From positions 1,860,001 to 1,924,000 of the forward strand of contig NC_009068.1 in NCBI RefSeq assembly GCF_000209165.1: a stretch of DNA of 64,000 nucleotides, given 5' to 3'. A model generated the notes under the pieces. The model was not told where the DNA came from. It saw nothing but the letters and a program-made list of their open reading frames with translations, and did not search any database. A program made the position numbers and the translations under genes. This document shows, piece after piece, positions 10,227 through 19,787 of this stretch; position 1 is the stretch's first letter; every line of letters starts with the position of its first letter. The DNA comes from Scheffersomyces stipitis CBS 6054. Its lineage: Eukaryota > Ascomycota > Pichiomycetes > Serinales > Debaryomycetaceae.

Positions 10227-11282
10227 ATGTCTCAACATATCCAGTACAAGAAGCTTGGTTCATCTGGTTTATGGGTTTCTCCCATCATTGTAGGTTGTAT
10301 GACTTACGGCTCCAAAAAATGGGCCGATTGGGTTTTAGAAGATGAAGAAAAGATCTTCAAGATCTTGAAAAAATGTTATGATGTCGGAATCAGAACATTT
10401 GATACCGCAGATGTTTACTCGAATGGGAAATCGGAAGAACTTCTTGGAAGGTTCTTGAAGAAGTACGATATCCCAAGAGATAGAGTTGTTATCTTGACCA
10501 AAGTGTACTTCACAACTGATCCCAGAAAAGAAGGTTTTCACTCACTTAAAGATACTGAATCAGCTCCATATGAGTATCTTAATTCGTTAGGGTTGTCTAG
10601 AAAACACATTTTTGATGCCGTAGAAGCCTCGGTCAAGAGATTGGGTACCCATATTGATGTCTTGCAAATCCACAGGTTGGACAGAAGCACTCCCAAGACC
10701 GAAATTATGAGATCGTTGAACGATGTTATTCTTGCTGGTCATGTGAGGTACATTGGTGCCTCGTCCATGAAGGCTGTAGAGTTTGCCCAGTTGCAATTTG
10801 TTGCTGAAAAGAACGGTTGGCACAAGTTCATCAGTATGCAAAACTACTACAACTTACTCTACAGGGAAGAAGAACGTGAAATGATTCCATTCTGCAATGA
10901 AAGTGAATTTGGCAAGGTTGGTCTAATTCCATATTCTCCGATTGCCAGAGGGATTTTGGCCAGACCTGTAGGTGCATCTTCTTCCTATGGCAGAACTTCT
11001 GAAACCGACAGAATTCAGAGTAGATTGGGTTTAGATGCCTTGAGTGAAGCTGATGCAGCCATTGTCAACAGAGTAGAGGAAATTGCAAAGAAGCATGATG
11101 TTAGTATGGCTGTGGTTTCTTCTGCTTGGGTCTTGAGTAAAGGCGCTTTCCCTATCATTGGGCTCAATTCCGAGGAAAGAGTTGAAGATGCCCTTGCTTC
11201 GACATTTTTCAAGTTGTCTGATGAAGAAATTGAATATTTGGAGGAACCATATGTGGCCAAGTTTGCCGCTGCCAACTTGTGA
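10227..11282 (+). CDS. Aldo-keto reductase, CSH1/IFD-type (paralogue 1)
   Basis: A 351-residue NADPH-dependent aldo-keto reductase of the fungal aryl-alcohol-dehydrogenase-like group (Candida CSH1/IFD, S. cerevisiae YPL088W-like). The catalytic tetrad is readable as Asp59 and Tyr64 (FDTADVYSNG), Lys92 (VVILTKVY) and His149 (LQIHRLD). The cofactor-binding end includes IPYSPIARGILARP and IGLNSEERVEDA. The start is the ATG at 10227; an upstream in-frame TTG is not used. Substrate is unknown: aromatic or aliphatic aldehydes are likely. It is a close paralogue of the gene at 13990. They differ mostly in the loop after Lys92, which here reads FTTDPRKEGFHSLKD. It converges on the ATO-family transporter. 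Confidence 0.92.
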   Translation: MSQHIQYKKLGSSGLWVSPIIVGCMTYGSKKWADWVLEDEEKIFKILKKCYDVGIRTFDTADVYSNGKSEELLGRFLKKYDIPRDRVVILTKVYFTTDPRKEGFHSLKDTESAPYEYLNSLGLSRKHIFDAVEASVKRLGTHIDVLQIHRLDRSTPKTEIMRSLNDVILAGHVRYIGASSMKAVEFAQLQFVAEKNGWHKFISMQNYYNLLYREEEREMIPFCNESEFGKVGLIPYSPIARGILARPVGASSSYGRTSETDRIQSRLGLDALSEADAAIVNRVEEIAKKHDVSMAVVSSAWVLSKGAFPIIGLNSEERVEDALASTFFKLSDEEIEYLEEPYVAKFAAANL

Positions 11283-11398
11283 TATATTTACATATTTTGT
11301 TAGACTTGATTGCAATTAACTTATCCTTGATCATGTGCATGGTTGGTGCCAAATTTCAGCCAAAGACGTATAATCAACACTTTATAAACCTATTTATG

Positions 11399-12184
11399 TT
11401 AATTCTTAGCCGCAAAGTCGGGCATGTGATAAACAGGAACCTGGAAGTAGCTGTTGGATGGCAATGAAATACCAGCGTACATAGACCAGAAAGCAGTCGA
11501 TCCAACAATGACTGCGAAAATTCCCCCAGCTTTGACACAATGGGCATTTCCAGTCATGTTTCCAACTGCCAACAAGACAAATGCAATGTCTAAGGTGGAG
11601 AACAATATTATGAAGACAGCAGTTGCCTTGAGAACAAGGGTAAACATGATGAAGGTGAAAACCGCCCAGCCAATTAAATACAATCCCACAGCATTGCTAA
11701 ATTGTTCAGGATGGTCGGCGTAGGCTGCTTCGATACCAAATGCTTCAATGAAAATGACCCCAAAAGAAATCCAGAAAGTACCGTACGATGTGAAAACTGT
11801 CCCACCAAAAGTGTTACCAATGACCATTTCCCACACCCCGGCAAGGGTCTGGATAAGGCCACCGTAGAAAATACACATAGAAACAACAACGTTAGGAATT
11901 GCAATACCCATGGCCCCTGAGTAGTATAACCCAAGCACAAAAGTGGTTAAGGCAAATGAAGCAATTCCAAGAGCAGCAGCATTACCAAACTGGTGCTTAG
12001 GATATGGTGCCAATCCCGGGTTGAAAGTCCCGGTAAATGCTTGCATCAACTCATGTCTCAAATATTTCTTTCCGTCGATAATGATGTACTGGTCACCATG
12101 CCCTGAATAGGTCACAGTTTTGTAAGGTAGCAGATCATGTGAGGAAGCCTTATTATTGGAATTGGAAGAAGCAAGTGAAGACAT
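11399..12184 (-). CDS. ATO/GPR1/FUN34/YaaH-family acetate-ammonia transporter
   Basis: A 261-residue membrane protein with six hydrophobic segments after a polar N-terminus of about 65 residues. It belongs to the acetate uptake transporter family (S. cerevisiae Ady2/Ato1-3, Yarrowia Gpr1), located in the plasma membrane. Family features seen: YLRHELMQAFTGTFNPGLAP before TM1, FALTTFVLGLY in TM1, IQTLAGVWEMVIGNTFGGT, and SYGTFWISFG. The usual signature NPAPLGL is changed here to Asn68-Ala-Ala-Ala-Leu-Gly-Ile74, losing both prolines. CTG-clade yeasts often carry expanded ATO families, so this may be a diverged member. Substrate (acetate, ammonium, other acids) is not predictable. Located between two aldo-keto reductases, on the opposite strand. 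Confidence 0.9.
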   Translation of the reverse strand: MSSLASSNSNNKASSHDLLPYKTVTYSGHGDQYIIIDGKKYLRHELMQAFTGTFNPGLAPYPKHQFGNAAALGIASFALTTFVLGLYYSGAMGIAIPNVVVSMCIFYGGLIQTLAGVWEMVIGNTFGGTVFTSYGTFWISFGVIFIEAFGIEAAYADHPEQFSNAVGLYLIGWAVFTFIMFTLVLKATAVFIILFSTLDIAFVLLAVGNMTGNAHCVKAGGIFAVIVGSTAFWSMYAGISLPSNSYFQVPVYHMPDFAAKN

Positions 12185-13989
12185 GGTAATGTTAAAGTGA
12201 TTTCAGTTGAGAAAATGAACTATTTTCATATTAACCAATTCAACAATTCGTAGAAACGACGATAGTGGAGAGTCTTATATATAGTGAAAATAAAAGGGAA
12301 ACTACGTGCTTGCAATTATCAAATCAGGCGCTAAGCGGTAGCAAGCTTGGATGGGTATTTCACATAGCCATTTAGGTAGTTATTTCGAAGAAATAGCTAT
12401 ATTTCAAGGCGCCAAGAGTAAATCGCCGAGGTGTAAATTAGCCCCACTAATACCAGACACCCTCAAGTCAAAGCATGTAAATGTGTATATACAACCTACT
12501 GCAAAGAAGGTTCCAAATACAGAAGCACTTTCGAGAAACTAGGAGATTAGGCCAATCATTTTGGAATTCCCAGGTATTTTCTGGAGTTTTAGTTATTTAA
12601 TTGTGGAAAGTCTAAATGCATATCGGGCCTTAAAGTGGTGAAATAAGAAGGCTTGTGGGGTTTATCAGTGGGGCTAAAATAATTCAGCCAGGAAGGACTC
12701 TTTTCCATGGAAAACTCTCAGGTATTCAAAGACTTTCAAAATTTGTGGAGACTCGAGTCGAAAGATGTGGCAGTAGTTACGCCAAAGGGAGCTTTCATTT
12801 ATTCTTTTCCCCTCGAGTCTTTTCTTGGTTGGGCAGTTCGTTCTTCCATTATGCTTTTCTAATTTACCCCAGGATTTTCGTTTGGTCGGTCCGAAATCCC
12901 GTGCAGGCAGGAACACCATATTTGTGGAGAAGCTTTTTTGGATGGGCGGATTTGCAAATGTAAGGAGGATGCACTGATAAGTTGGCAAATGAAACACAGT
13001 AGACAGCGGAAATGTATTTTATTTTCCGAACAAGGAGACACCCCCACAGAGGAAACCTTTTTGAAGCGGGTGTTCCTTCGTGTTCTAGGCGAACTGAAAG
13101 GTATCTAGTCAGGAGTCTGCTGGAGAGTCGGGTCTGTGTCTTGGAATTTCATTGGTCTAGCAGCTGAAAAATCTAGCATTGGGAAAAGAATTCACATTTA
13201 TATATATTATGTTCGAATAAATTGATTTACTTCTAAATGAAGCGAACAAAGACTTAAAACCCTTGAAGAACTGTTCCTTCTATTGCTCTTTCGTTGCCGA
13301 ATATCGAACAAGTACAAATAGCAATTTACTACCTGAAGAGCACGAAGAGAAATATACACATTTGTGAAAGTCGGTAAGCTACCAGTTTTTCCAGAAGTAT
13401 ATAAACCTACTCAGTTTTGGTGGCTTGAAATTTTTCAGTTCGAATTAAAAGTGGCAAATAATTGAAAATGAAAAGCAGTAGTTCAGCACAGGAACTTCCC
13501 TGATAGTCGATGGTTCCATTCGCTTCAGAAGCCGTTTTTCCTTCTCGATTTATTAACGTCTGGAATAGAAGAATTGTTCACGTGTGCGGAATCTTCAGCC
13601 TTTGATCTGGACGGCCCCTGCGGTATTTTTTTGGGTTCTTTGGGGGTCTACAATTATCCCTATTTCAACTAAAATTGTAGGATGGCCCATTGGCCTCTTA
13701 AGCGCTTACTAATCAATTAGTAGAGTTTTGGAATTGTCTGAGAGGCCAGCTCTTCTACATGATTTTGGGGGCAAATTGTATGGCTGCGACTCCCGGGTAA
13801 CAACTCGGTGAAACAGCTTTCGGAGAAGTAATTACTTAATTGGGATCGGCCGAGAACCAAACTTGGAAATTGAAAAATTTGGAAAACTATATAAGGAGCC
13901 GTCCCCCAAAACTTCTACGAAGTGCCTCTAAGTTGATCAGAACTACTCAATTGCTTAGTATTACTCAGTCACTGTAAATTTGAATCAGG
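12185..13989. other. 1.8 kb intergenic region, two divergent promoters, no convincing gene
   Basis: The region separates the ATO-family gene (minus) and the second aldo-keto reductase (plus). Short frames at 12351-12542 and 12655-12963 lack homology or plausible composition. Near the right end are TATATAA at 13888 and TCCCCCAAAACTT at 13902, resembling the promoter of paralogue 1. A TATATA tract for the ATO gene lies at about 12277. Confidence 0.5.
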
Positions 13990-15045
13990 ATGTCTACTTC
14001 AATTGAATACAAAAAGCTTGGTGCCTCTGGTTTGGCCATTTCTCCTATCATCGTGGGATGCATGTCCTACGGAAAGAAAATTTGGGCCGACTGGGTTATG
14101 GAAGATGAAGAAAAGATTTTCAAAATCTTGAAAAAGTGTTACGACTCCGGTATCAGAACTTTTGACACTGCTGACATGTATTCCAATGGTCAATCGGAAG
14201 TTATCTTGGGTAAGTTTTTGAAGAAGTTCAACATCCAAAGAGACAAAGTGGTTATTTTAACCAAGTGCTACAGCTTAATTGACACAAATATCCCTACTTT
14301 AAACATGGCCAACCAATACGAGTACCCAGCCTATGAATTTGCTAATAACCAGGGTTTGTCGAGAAAGCACATTTTCGATGCTGTGAAGGGTTCAGTTGAA
14401 AGATTGGGAACCTACATCGATGTGTTGCAGATCCACAGATTGGACAAGTCTACTCCAAAGGCTGAAATTATGAGAGCCTTGAACGACGTCGTTTCTAATG
14501 GTGATGTCAGATATATCGGAGCTTCTTCTATGAGAGCTGCTGATTTCGTTGAATTGCAATTCATTGCTGAAAAGAATGGCTGGCCTAAGTTCATCAGTAT
14601 GCAAAACTTCTACAACTTGATCTATCGTGAGGAAGAAAGAGAAATGATTCCATTCTGTAACGAAAACTCCTTAGGTAAGGTTGGCGTGATTCCATGGTCA
14701 CCAATTGCCAGAGGTCTTTTAGCTAGACCTCTTGGTGTTGAGTCCGAACATAACAGAACTGCCGATACCGACAGGGCAATGAAGTTCTTTGGTTTGGAAA
14801 ACTTGACAGAAGCCGACAAGGAAATCATCAAGAGAGTTGAGGAAGTTGCCAAAAAGCATGACGTCAGCATGGCTATAATATCCTCTGCTTGGGTTTTGAG
14901 CAAAGGTGCTTTCCCTATCATCGGTCTCAACTCTGAAGAAAGGGTTGACGATGCTATTAAGTCTCTCAGTGTCAAGTTAACTGATGAAGAACTTGCGTAC
15001 TTGGAAGAACCTTACCAGCCTAAGCGAGTATACGGATTTGTTTAG
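13990..15045 (+). CDS. Aldo-keto reductase, CSH1/IFD-type (paralogue 2)
   Basis: 351 residues, co-linear with the gene at 10227 and with identical tetrad numbering: Asp59/Tyr64 (FDTADMYSNG), Lys92 (VVILTKCY), His149 (LQIHRLDKS). Long stretches match paralogue 1, such as ISMQNFYNLIYREEEREMIPF and SSAWVLSKGAFPIIGLNSEE split by variable loops. The loop after Lys92 is quite different (SLIDTNIPTLNMANQYEYP), which probably changes substrate choice. Same orientation as paralogue 1, with the ATO gene lying between them, consistent with a local duplication. Cytosolic NADPH reductase; physiological substrate unknown. In Candida albicans a member of this group (CSH1) was linked to cell-surface hydrophobicity. 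Confidence 0.92.
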   Translation: MSTSIEYKKLGASGLAISPIIVGCMSYGKKIWADWVMEDEEKIFKILKKCYDSGIRTFDTADMYSNGQSEVILGKFLKKFNIQRDKVVILTKCYSLIDTNIPTLNMANQYEYPAYEFANNQGLSRKHIFDAVKGSVERLGTYIDVLQIHRLDKSTPKAEIMRALNDVVSNGDVRYIGASSMRAADFVELQFIAEKNGWPKFISMQNFYNLIYREEEREMIPFCNENSLGKVGVIPWSPIARGLLARPLGVESEHNRTADTDRAMKFFGLENLTEADKEIIKRVEEVAKKHDVSMAIISSAWVLSKGAFPIIGLNSEERVDDAIKSLSVKLTDEELAYLEEPYQPKRVYGFV

Positions 15046-15260
15046 TTTTCATTCTGAGCAAACTGAATAAAGTTGGGAAATACTTCAATGCTTGCAGCTG
15101 TACGTCCTCTGTATTCCGGAAAGTATAATAGTTGCAAGTGAATTGAAATGACTGCTAACGAGTGTGATCTAATTATGCTGGGCACGTTCAAATCTACAAA
15201 TCTAATGAATAAATAAATAAATATGAGTATATGAGTATGAATAAATATGAGTCAGAGTAA

Positions 15261-18158
15261 CTATTCATCGTCGTCCTCGTTAACAGATTGTAACGTCTTC
15301 TTACTCTTAGGGAACGAAGTTGTTCTATCCAAGTCGTTGACATCATCGTCATCTTCTTCGTCACTATATTCTACTGCTACCACTGTCTTCCTTCTTTGGA
15401 AATCCTTAATGTGGGCTCTATTCAAAGCTTCACTCAAAGACAGTAATGCCGATTTACGACGCGTCAATTGAGCTAAGGATGAAGTTCCTGATGGGACTCT
15501 ACTCATCGCAACATCACGTTCTTCATCAACGTTTGCACGAGAACTAGTTGTGTATGAGAGATTCGAATGAGTGACTGGGGTTCTACCTTCGTCAGCGAAT
15601 TGAATTCTGCGCAAAATGTCTTCATCACGATCCAAGCTTTGCGTCTGGTATTTCAACTCGACCAATTTCTTGATAGCCTTCTCTACTCTCGCTGATACGT
15701 TGTATGGCAAAGGAGAGTCCTTGGAAGCCCTGAAAAGAATAACATTGGTACAATGTTCATTTTCCATTCTAAAGAAGATCCAAATGAATCTTCTGATAAT
15801 TTCGGCACAAGCAATACAAAAACTGGTGACAGCCAGTTGCAGCACCTGGTTACTGAAAAATGCATAAAATACCCACTGGAACCTTAAGATGACATCGGCG
15901 ATAATTGCCAAGTAGTAATAGCTTGGTTGCTTAAAGAATAGATTATCTCTCAAATATTTGTTCTTGGAACCGCTTTGAAGTAACGACCAATCCATAACAA
16001 CATCCCACGTAGCAGAATAGATTGAATTAATGAATGCAAAAATGATAAATATTACCTTGTTTTCTCTGGTTCTATCAATTCTGTAGACACTCAAAAAACA
16101 GTAGTAAAGGGCGGAAACAGCGTACTTCAACATATTGGCGAGATGTGGGAACCAGTCACCAGTGTCCATGTAACGTCTTACACATTGAAGGAATCTCCAA
16201 ATACTAGGAAGAGTAGCGAAGAATCCCATCAATCGGGATTTAGACGATCCACAGACATTGCTATCAGAATCTCCATCTATTCCGCTCCAATGGTGGGCAT
16301 AAAGACAAAAGAAGAATGATATGTTACCCATTGTATATGTCAAAGAACATAGAATGTCCCCCAAGAAGAAGTCTCTAAATTCAACAGGATATAACCCAGA
16401 TAGAAGTAATCTCCAAAGGGCAATCTGGAGCCACTTCCTACTAGATCCGTAGAACTGATCTCCGGGCCAAATGAATATAGCAATAGATACTGCAAAAAAT
16501 ATCCATGGCCAGTCTCTTCCTGCGAACCTGTCGGGCCAGAAATCATGGAAACTGAACCACATGAGTATAGATAATAGGAAAAACCCAAAAGACGGAAGGA
16601 GCCAGAATTGCTTGTAATTCAAGGCTCGCGACATATCGAACTCGAAAATGAATTTATAGTTGATTTTGAAGCGATCAAATACGGCCAAGTTTATTCCAAA
16701 TAGCAACAAGACCAAAATTATCAAAAAGAATCCACCCCAAATTTGGAGAAGAAATCTTCCTTCTGGGAATTCTCCTGATAAAGTTTTACGTAATGCAGTA
16801 TAAATAGCAAGTACGAACAAAGGAAACCCAAATCCAAGCATAAAACCGGACGAAAACAAAGACCGGTAGTATGTTGGCTGTCTGATATCGTTTGTTGCGT
16901 AGGCGATGCTCTTCAACTTTTCCAAAGAATGCTTTCTGTCTGTAGTTTCAGGATCATAAAAGGCTATAAACAATTCCTCTACATGGCTGGTTAACTTGTC
17001 AAGCAAGTCTGAAGTCTGAAAATACGACTCGTTATCTACTTTGTTCATGTATGTCTTGAGAAGATTGGAGGTCTTCATTGTCTTGTCGTACTTCTTGGTG
17101 ATCTTTCTGAATGCTGTTCTGTTCATGATCTTGAACGATTTCAACAAGGAAAGCGCTCTATAATGTTCCAAAATGGCATCCTTGAGCTGCTTTCTGGCAT
17201 AAAGATAGGGAACACCGAAATGCTGCTTTTTAGTAGAGTAGTCTCTACGCTTAGACTGTCTAATTTGAGCCTCGGTCTGAGGCTGCCGTCTATTGGGAAT
17301 GTCACGTCCCGTAGCTTCTGAATCGATTGATGACTCGTCGTTGAACTCAGAGTTGAAGTCTGTGACTCCGTTTCTAATTCTGTTTTCAGCGTCATTGGGA
17401 TTGAACTCTTCCATCTTGTTAGACATATCGATGTCGTTATTGCGCTGTTTAGATCTCAACTTGTCAAGAAACACTCCAGAAGGCAACGATGGTAATTCTA
17501 AACGGTTCAAGGCTGAGATAGCCGATTTGGTGTGGAATGCAAAATCATTAACTTTCTTGTAAAGCTTGTCAGGATTGTCGGCCCTATGGAAAGTGGCACC
17601 GTGTCTTGTTTTTTCCTTCAAAATCGACGTCTTGTGGTCTCTCAACTGGTATAACTGGTCTTGGATCAACAAGAAACGCTCGTACGTATCCTGTTCTTTC
17701 TCCATATAGAATGAGTCTACTTTCTGCAACTGGTCATCGAGCCAGTTGAGGAAAGTCTGCTTCTCCAACTCAAACTCCTCCTTCTTATCCTTTGACTTAA
17801 GCGTTGCTGGTCTCAGATAGGTAAAAATTGACGGCCTTCTGAATGAAACCGAGGTATTAGCAGATTCTGCTGCTCCAGCTGATGTTCCAGAAGGAGCCTC
17901 TCTTTCGTGTTCTGATAGGGAGTTACCAGGCTCTTCGTCCAAAGTATATGTGGGATGATCTTCTTCGTCGATCTGGGGGTTTAGTAGTGGAGTTCTGTCG
18001 TTTTGCTCATTTTGCTCATTTTCACTGGCCAACTCATCTTCGTACTGATCCTTGAGCTTCCCAGCAGCCTTGATGATCTTCTTCCCAGCCTTATAGTCTA
18101 CGTATTGGTCCTTCCATTCGGGAACCAACCCTTCGTTAAGGGACTCTCCAAATTTCAT
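15261..18158 (-). CDS. SYG1: SPX-EXS domain protein, SYG1/XPR1 family
   Basis: A 965-residue protein with an N-terminal SPX domain (about residues 1-370) starting MKFGESLNEGLVPEWKDQYVDY and ending in a Lys-rich helix (KITKKYDKTMKTS) that in this family binds inositol pyrophosphates. Several TM helices follow (about 435-600) and a C-terminal EXS domain (about 600-860; SATWDVVMDWSLL, IRRFIWIFFRMENEH). XPR1 exports phosphate from animal cells; yeast Syg1 was found through its link to G-protein signalling and is regarded as an XPR1 relative. The tail is acidic and Ser-rich (EYSDEEDDDDVND). SPX and EXS are both present, so it is not a Pho90- or Vtc-type protein. Length is close to the baker's yeast protein (about 900). 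Confidence 0.92.
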   Translation of the reverse strand: MKFGESLNEGLVPEWKDQYVDYKAGKKIIKAAGKLKDQYEDELASENEQNEQNDRTPLLNPQIDEEDHPTYTLDEEPGNSLSEHEREAPSGTSAGAAESANTSVSFRRPSIFTYLRPATLKSKDKKEEFELEKQTFLNWLDDQLQKVDSFYMEKEQDTYERFLLIQDQLYQLRDHKTSILKEKTRHGATFHRADNPDKLYKKVNDFAFHTKSAISALNRLELPSLPSGVFLDKLRSKQRNNDIDMSNKMEEFNPNDAENRIRNGVTDFNSEFNDESSIDSEATGRDIPNRRQPQTEAQIRQSKRRDYSTKKQHFGVPYLYARKQLKDAILEHYRALSLLKSFKIMNRTAFRKITKKYDKTMKTSNLLKTYMNKVDNESYFQTSDLLDKLTSHVEELFIAFYDPETTDRKHSLEKLKSIAYATNDIRQPTYYRSLFSSGFMLGFGFPLFVLAIYTALRKTLSGEFPEGRFLLQIWGGFFLIILVLLLFGINLAVFDRFKINYKFIFEFDMSRALNYKQFWLLPSFGFFLLSILMWFSFHDFWPDRFAGRDWPWIFFAVSIAIFIWPGDQFYGSSRKWLQIALWRLLLSGLYPVEFRDFFLGDILCSLTYTMGNISFFFCLYAHHWSGIDGDSDSNVCGSSKSRLMGFFATLPSIWRFLQCVRRYMDTGDWFPHLANMLKYAVSALYYCFLSVYRIDRTRENKVIFIIFAFINSIYSATWDVVMDWSLLQSGSKNKYLRDNLFFKQPSYYYLAIIADVILRFQWVFYAFFSNQVLQLAVTSFCIACAEIIRRFIWIFFRMENEHCTNVILFRASKDSPLPYNVSARVEKAIKKLVELKYQTQSLDRDEDILRRIQFADEGRTPVTHSNLSYTTSSRANVDEERDVAMSRVPSGTSSLAQLTRRKSALLSLSEALNRAHIKDFQRRKTVVAVEYSDEEDDDDVNDLDRTTSFPKSKKTLQSVNEDDDE

Positions 18159-18771
18159 TGCAAAAGAAAATTATGAATTCAAAAAAATGAAAATTAATGC
18201 AGATTATGAAGTTTTAATAATGTAACAAAGTTGAAAAATTATTAAATTGAAAAATGAAATCTGGGGTCTGGAAAAATAGAATGTGTGGCTCTCAACGATG
18301 TCTAAACTCTCCAAAAACTCCGGATATGGCAATGCTATTGTAGTCAAGTCGTATACCTTTCTCGGTATAGAAAAATCTAAAATCAAATAGAAAAATAATG
18401 AAGATAAGTATAAAAGAAAACCTATGGAATCTTGCTAAAATAGTAACGAGCTTTTTGTGCAGCGTGCTCTGACCTTAAAGCGCAATTAATTTGGACACGT
18501 GATTCTTTGGGGTTTTGACTATAATGGTGAATCGAGTCTAAAGCTATACAACCAGTCATGGGACTTATGGATATGGTACTCTAGCGGTGTAATTGCTGGC
18601 TTGGTTTATATTCGAAACTGCTCTAATAATCTACTTTATATAAAGACCAATCCTTCTCTACTGATTCGCATTGAAGTACCGTTCCTTAAAAATAGAACTT
18701 TCGTAGGCTTATTTTCATTAGCCGACTCTAGCCGCACCATCGATGAAGGCACCAATTCTCTAGATAACTTT
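18159..18771. other. Intergenic, promoter of SYG1
   Basis: No gene is seen. AT-rich with runs of AAAAATGAAA and TTGAAAAATT directly before the SYG1 start. The plus-strand open frame across 18499-19221 is the antisense of the next gene plus promoter sequence. Confidence 0.5.
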
Positions 18772-19200
18772 CTAAAACAAGCTTTCCAAGTCTTCACCCA
18801 ATTGGTCGACGTTCACAGCGAAAGTGTCTTCCTTAATAACAATAACGAGTTTGCCATCTTCGAGTTCAAGCTTGTTGTAGCCCTCGAAAGAACCTGGAGG
18901 AACAACCTTGAAACCCTTAATTCCCTTCACTTCTTCAACGAGTGCTTCCTTGTTAAGTTCATCCTTCTGCGAAAAACTGATAATCTTATCAGCAAATGGG
19001 TCAAGATACCAATTGGTGACCTCGCCGACCTGTTCAGCGTAGTCAGGACGCAGGTCCTTGAATTGCTCGTACAAAGCGGCATAGTCGAGTTCAAGTGTCC
19101 ATTTTGTGCCGAGTGCAGAGTTGATTCTTTCGATATGTTCCTCGTTATTCACTTCAGCGAGTTTGATAGACTTACGAACAGCAAGTGGGACTTTAGACAT
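18772..19200 (-). CDS. Uncharacterised 142-residue soluble protein
   Basis: The ORF begins MSKVPLAVRKSIKLAEVNNEE and is rich in Glu, Lys, Leu and Asp with no TM segment or signal. Predicted features are amphipathic helices (residues 18-62, 74-95) and a beta-rich C-terminal third (GFKVVPPGSFEG, LVIVIKEDTFAVN) ending in an acidic helix. Codon choice resembles well-expressed neighbours (TTG for Leu, AAG for Lys), which supports a real gene. A TATAAAAA box on the minus strand at about 19267-19276 is well placed. I do not recognise the family. The pattern looks like a small fungal cytosolic protein, function unknown. Confidence 0.75.
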   Translation of the reverse strand: MSKVPLAVRKSIKLAEVNNEEHIERINSALGTKWTLELDYAALYEQFKDLRPDYAEQVGEVTNWYLDPFADKIISFSQKDELNKEALVEEVKGIKGFKVVPPGSFEGYNKLELEDGKLVIVIKEDTFAVNVDQLGEDLESLF

Positions 19201-19787
19201 TCTATTGTAGTAATTTTGTAGATAGTTATGTTACATCCGAAGATTCTCTACGTGGGCCAGTTATCCCTTTTTATAGTCTAAGTGAACTTCTTGAAATTCG
19301 TAATTCGTAAATTCGAGTTTGAAAATAGCACAATAATGAACGAAACAAGCTTTCCTTCTGTGTTCATTGCCTGGAACTTTAAATTCCGTTTGCGAAGGTC
19401 GGCATAAACTTTGGGGGCGGTTTGGGGGGACAGTTCTCGAAAATAGAATATTCCATTTCTTACCTGGTTCAGATTATATCTGTTATTCCTGCTTATATGG
19501 GATGGTTCAATTGCAATTGTCATCTCAAGCAAAAGTCCCAATTTGCAACCGTTGAGGCTTAAAATGTTATTGTATAATCGGTCTGGATGGAGCACGCTTC
19601 CAAAGAAAAAAAGATTTAACAAATTGGGGCAGACAGGTGCATACAATCAAGTGGGGGATTGTATCCTTGCCTATTGTTCATATGGCTACAGAGCACGGAT
19701 TCTCCCGAGTCAAGAAAGCATTCCGACAAGATGATGTAATAGTAAAATAAATACCTAATTGTGTCATATACTGCCCTGCAGCATGAC
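19201..19787. other. Intergenic, promoter of the 142-residue gene and 3' region of the hydrolase-phosphatase gene
   Basis: No supported gene. The TATAAAAA box at about 19267-19276 (minus strand) serves the small gene. The small open frames in both directions have no recognisable features. Confidence 0.45.

Noticed and set aside
12351..12542. 63-residue ORF upstream of the ATO gene
   Set aside because: Short, no features, and lies in promoter sequence.
18499..19221. 240-residue plus-strand ORF
   Set aside because: Antisense of the 142-residue gene; the Phe/Leu-rich text reflects its complement.
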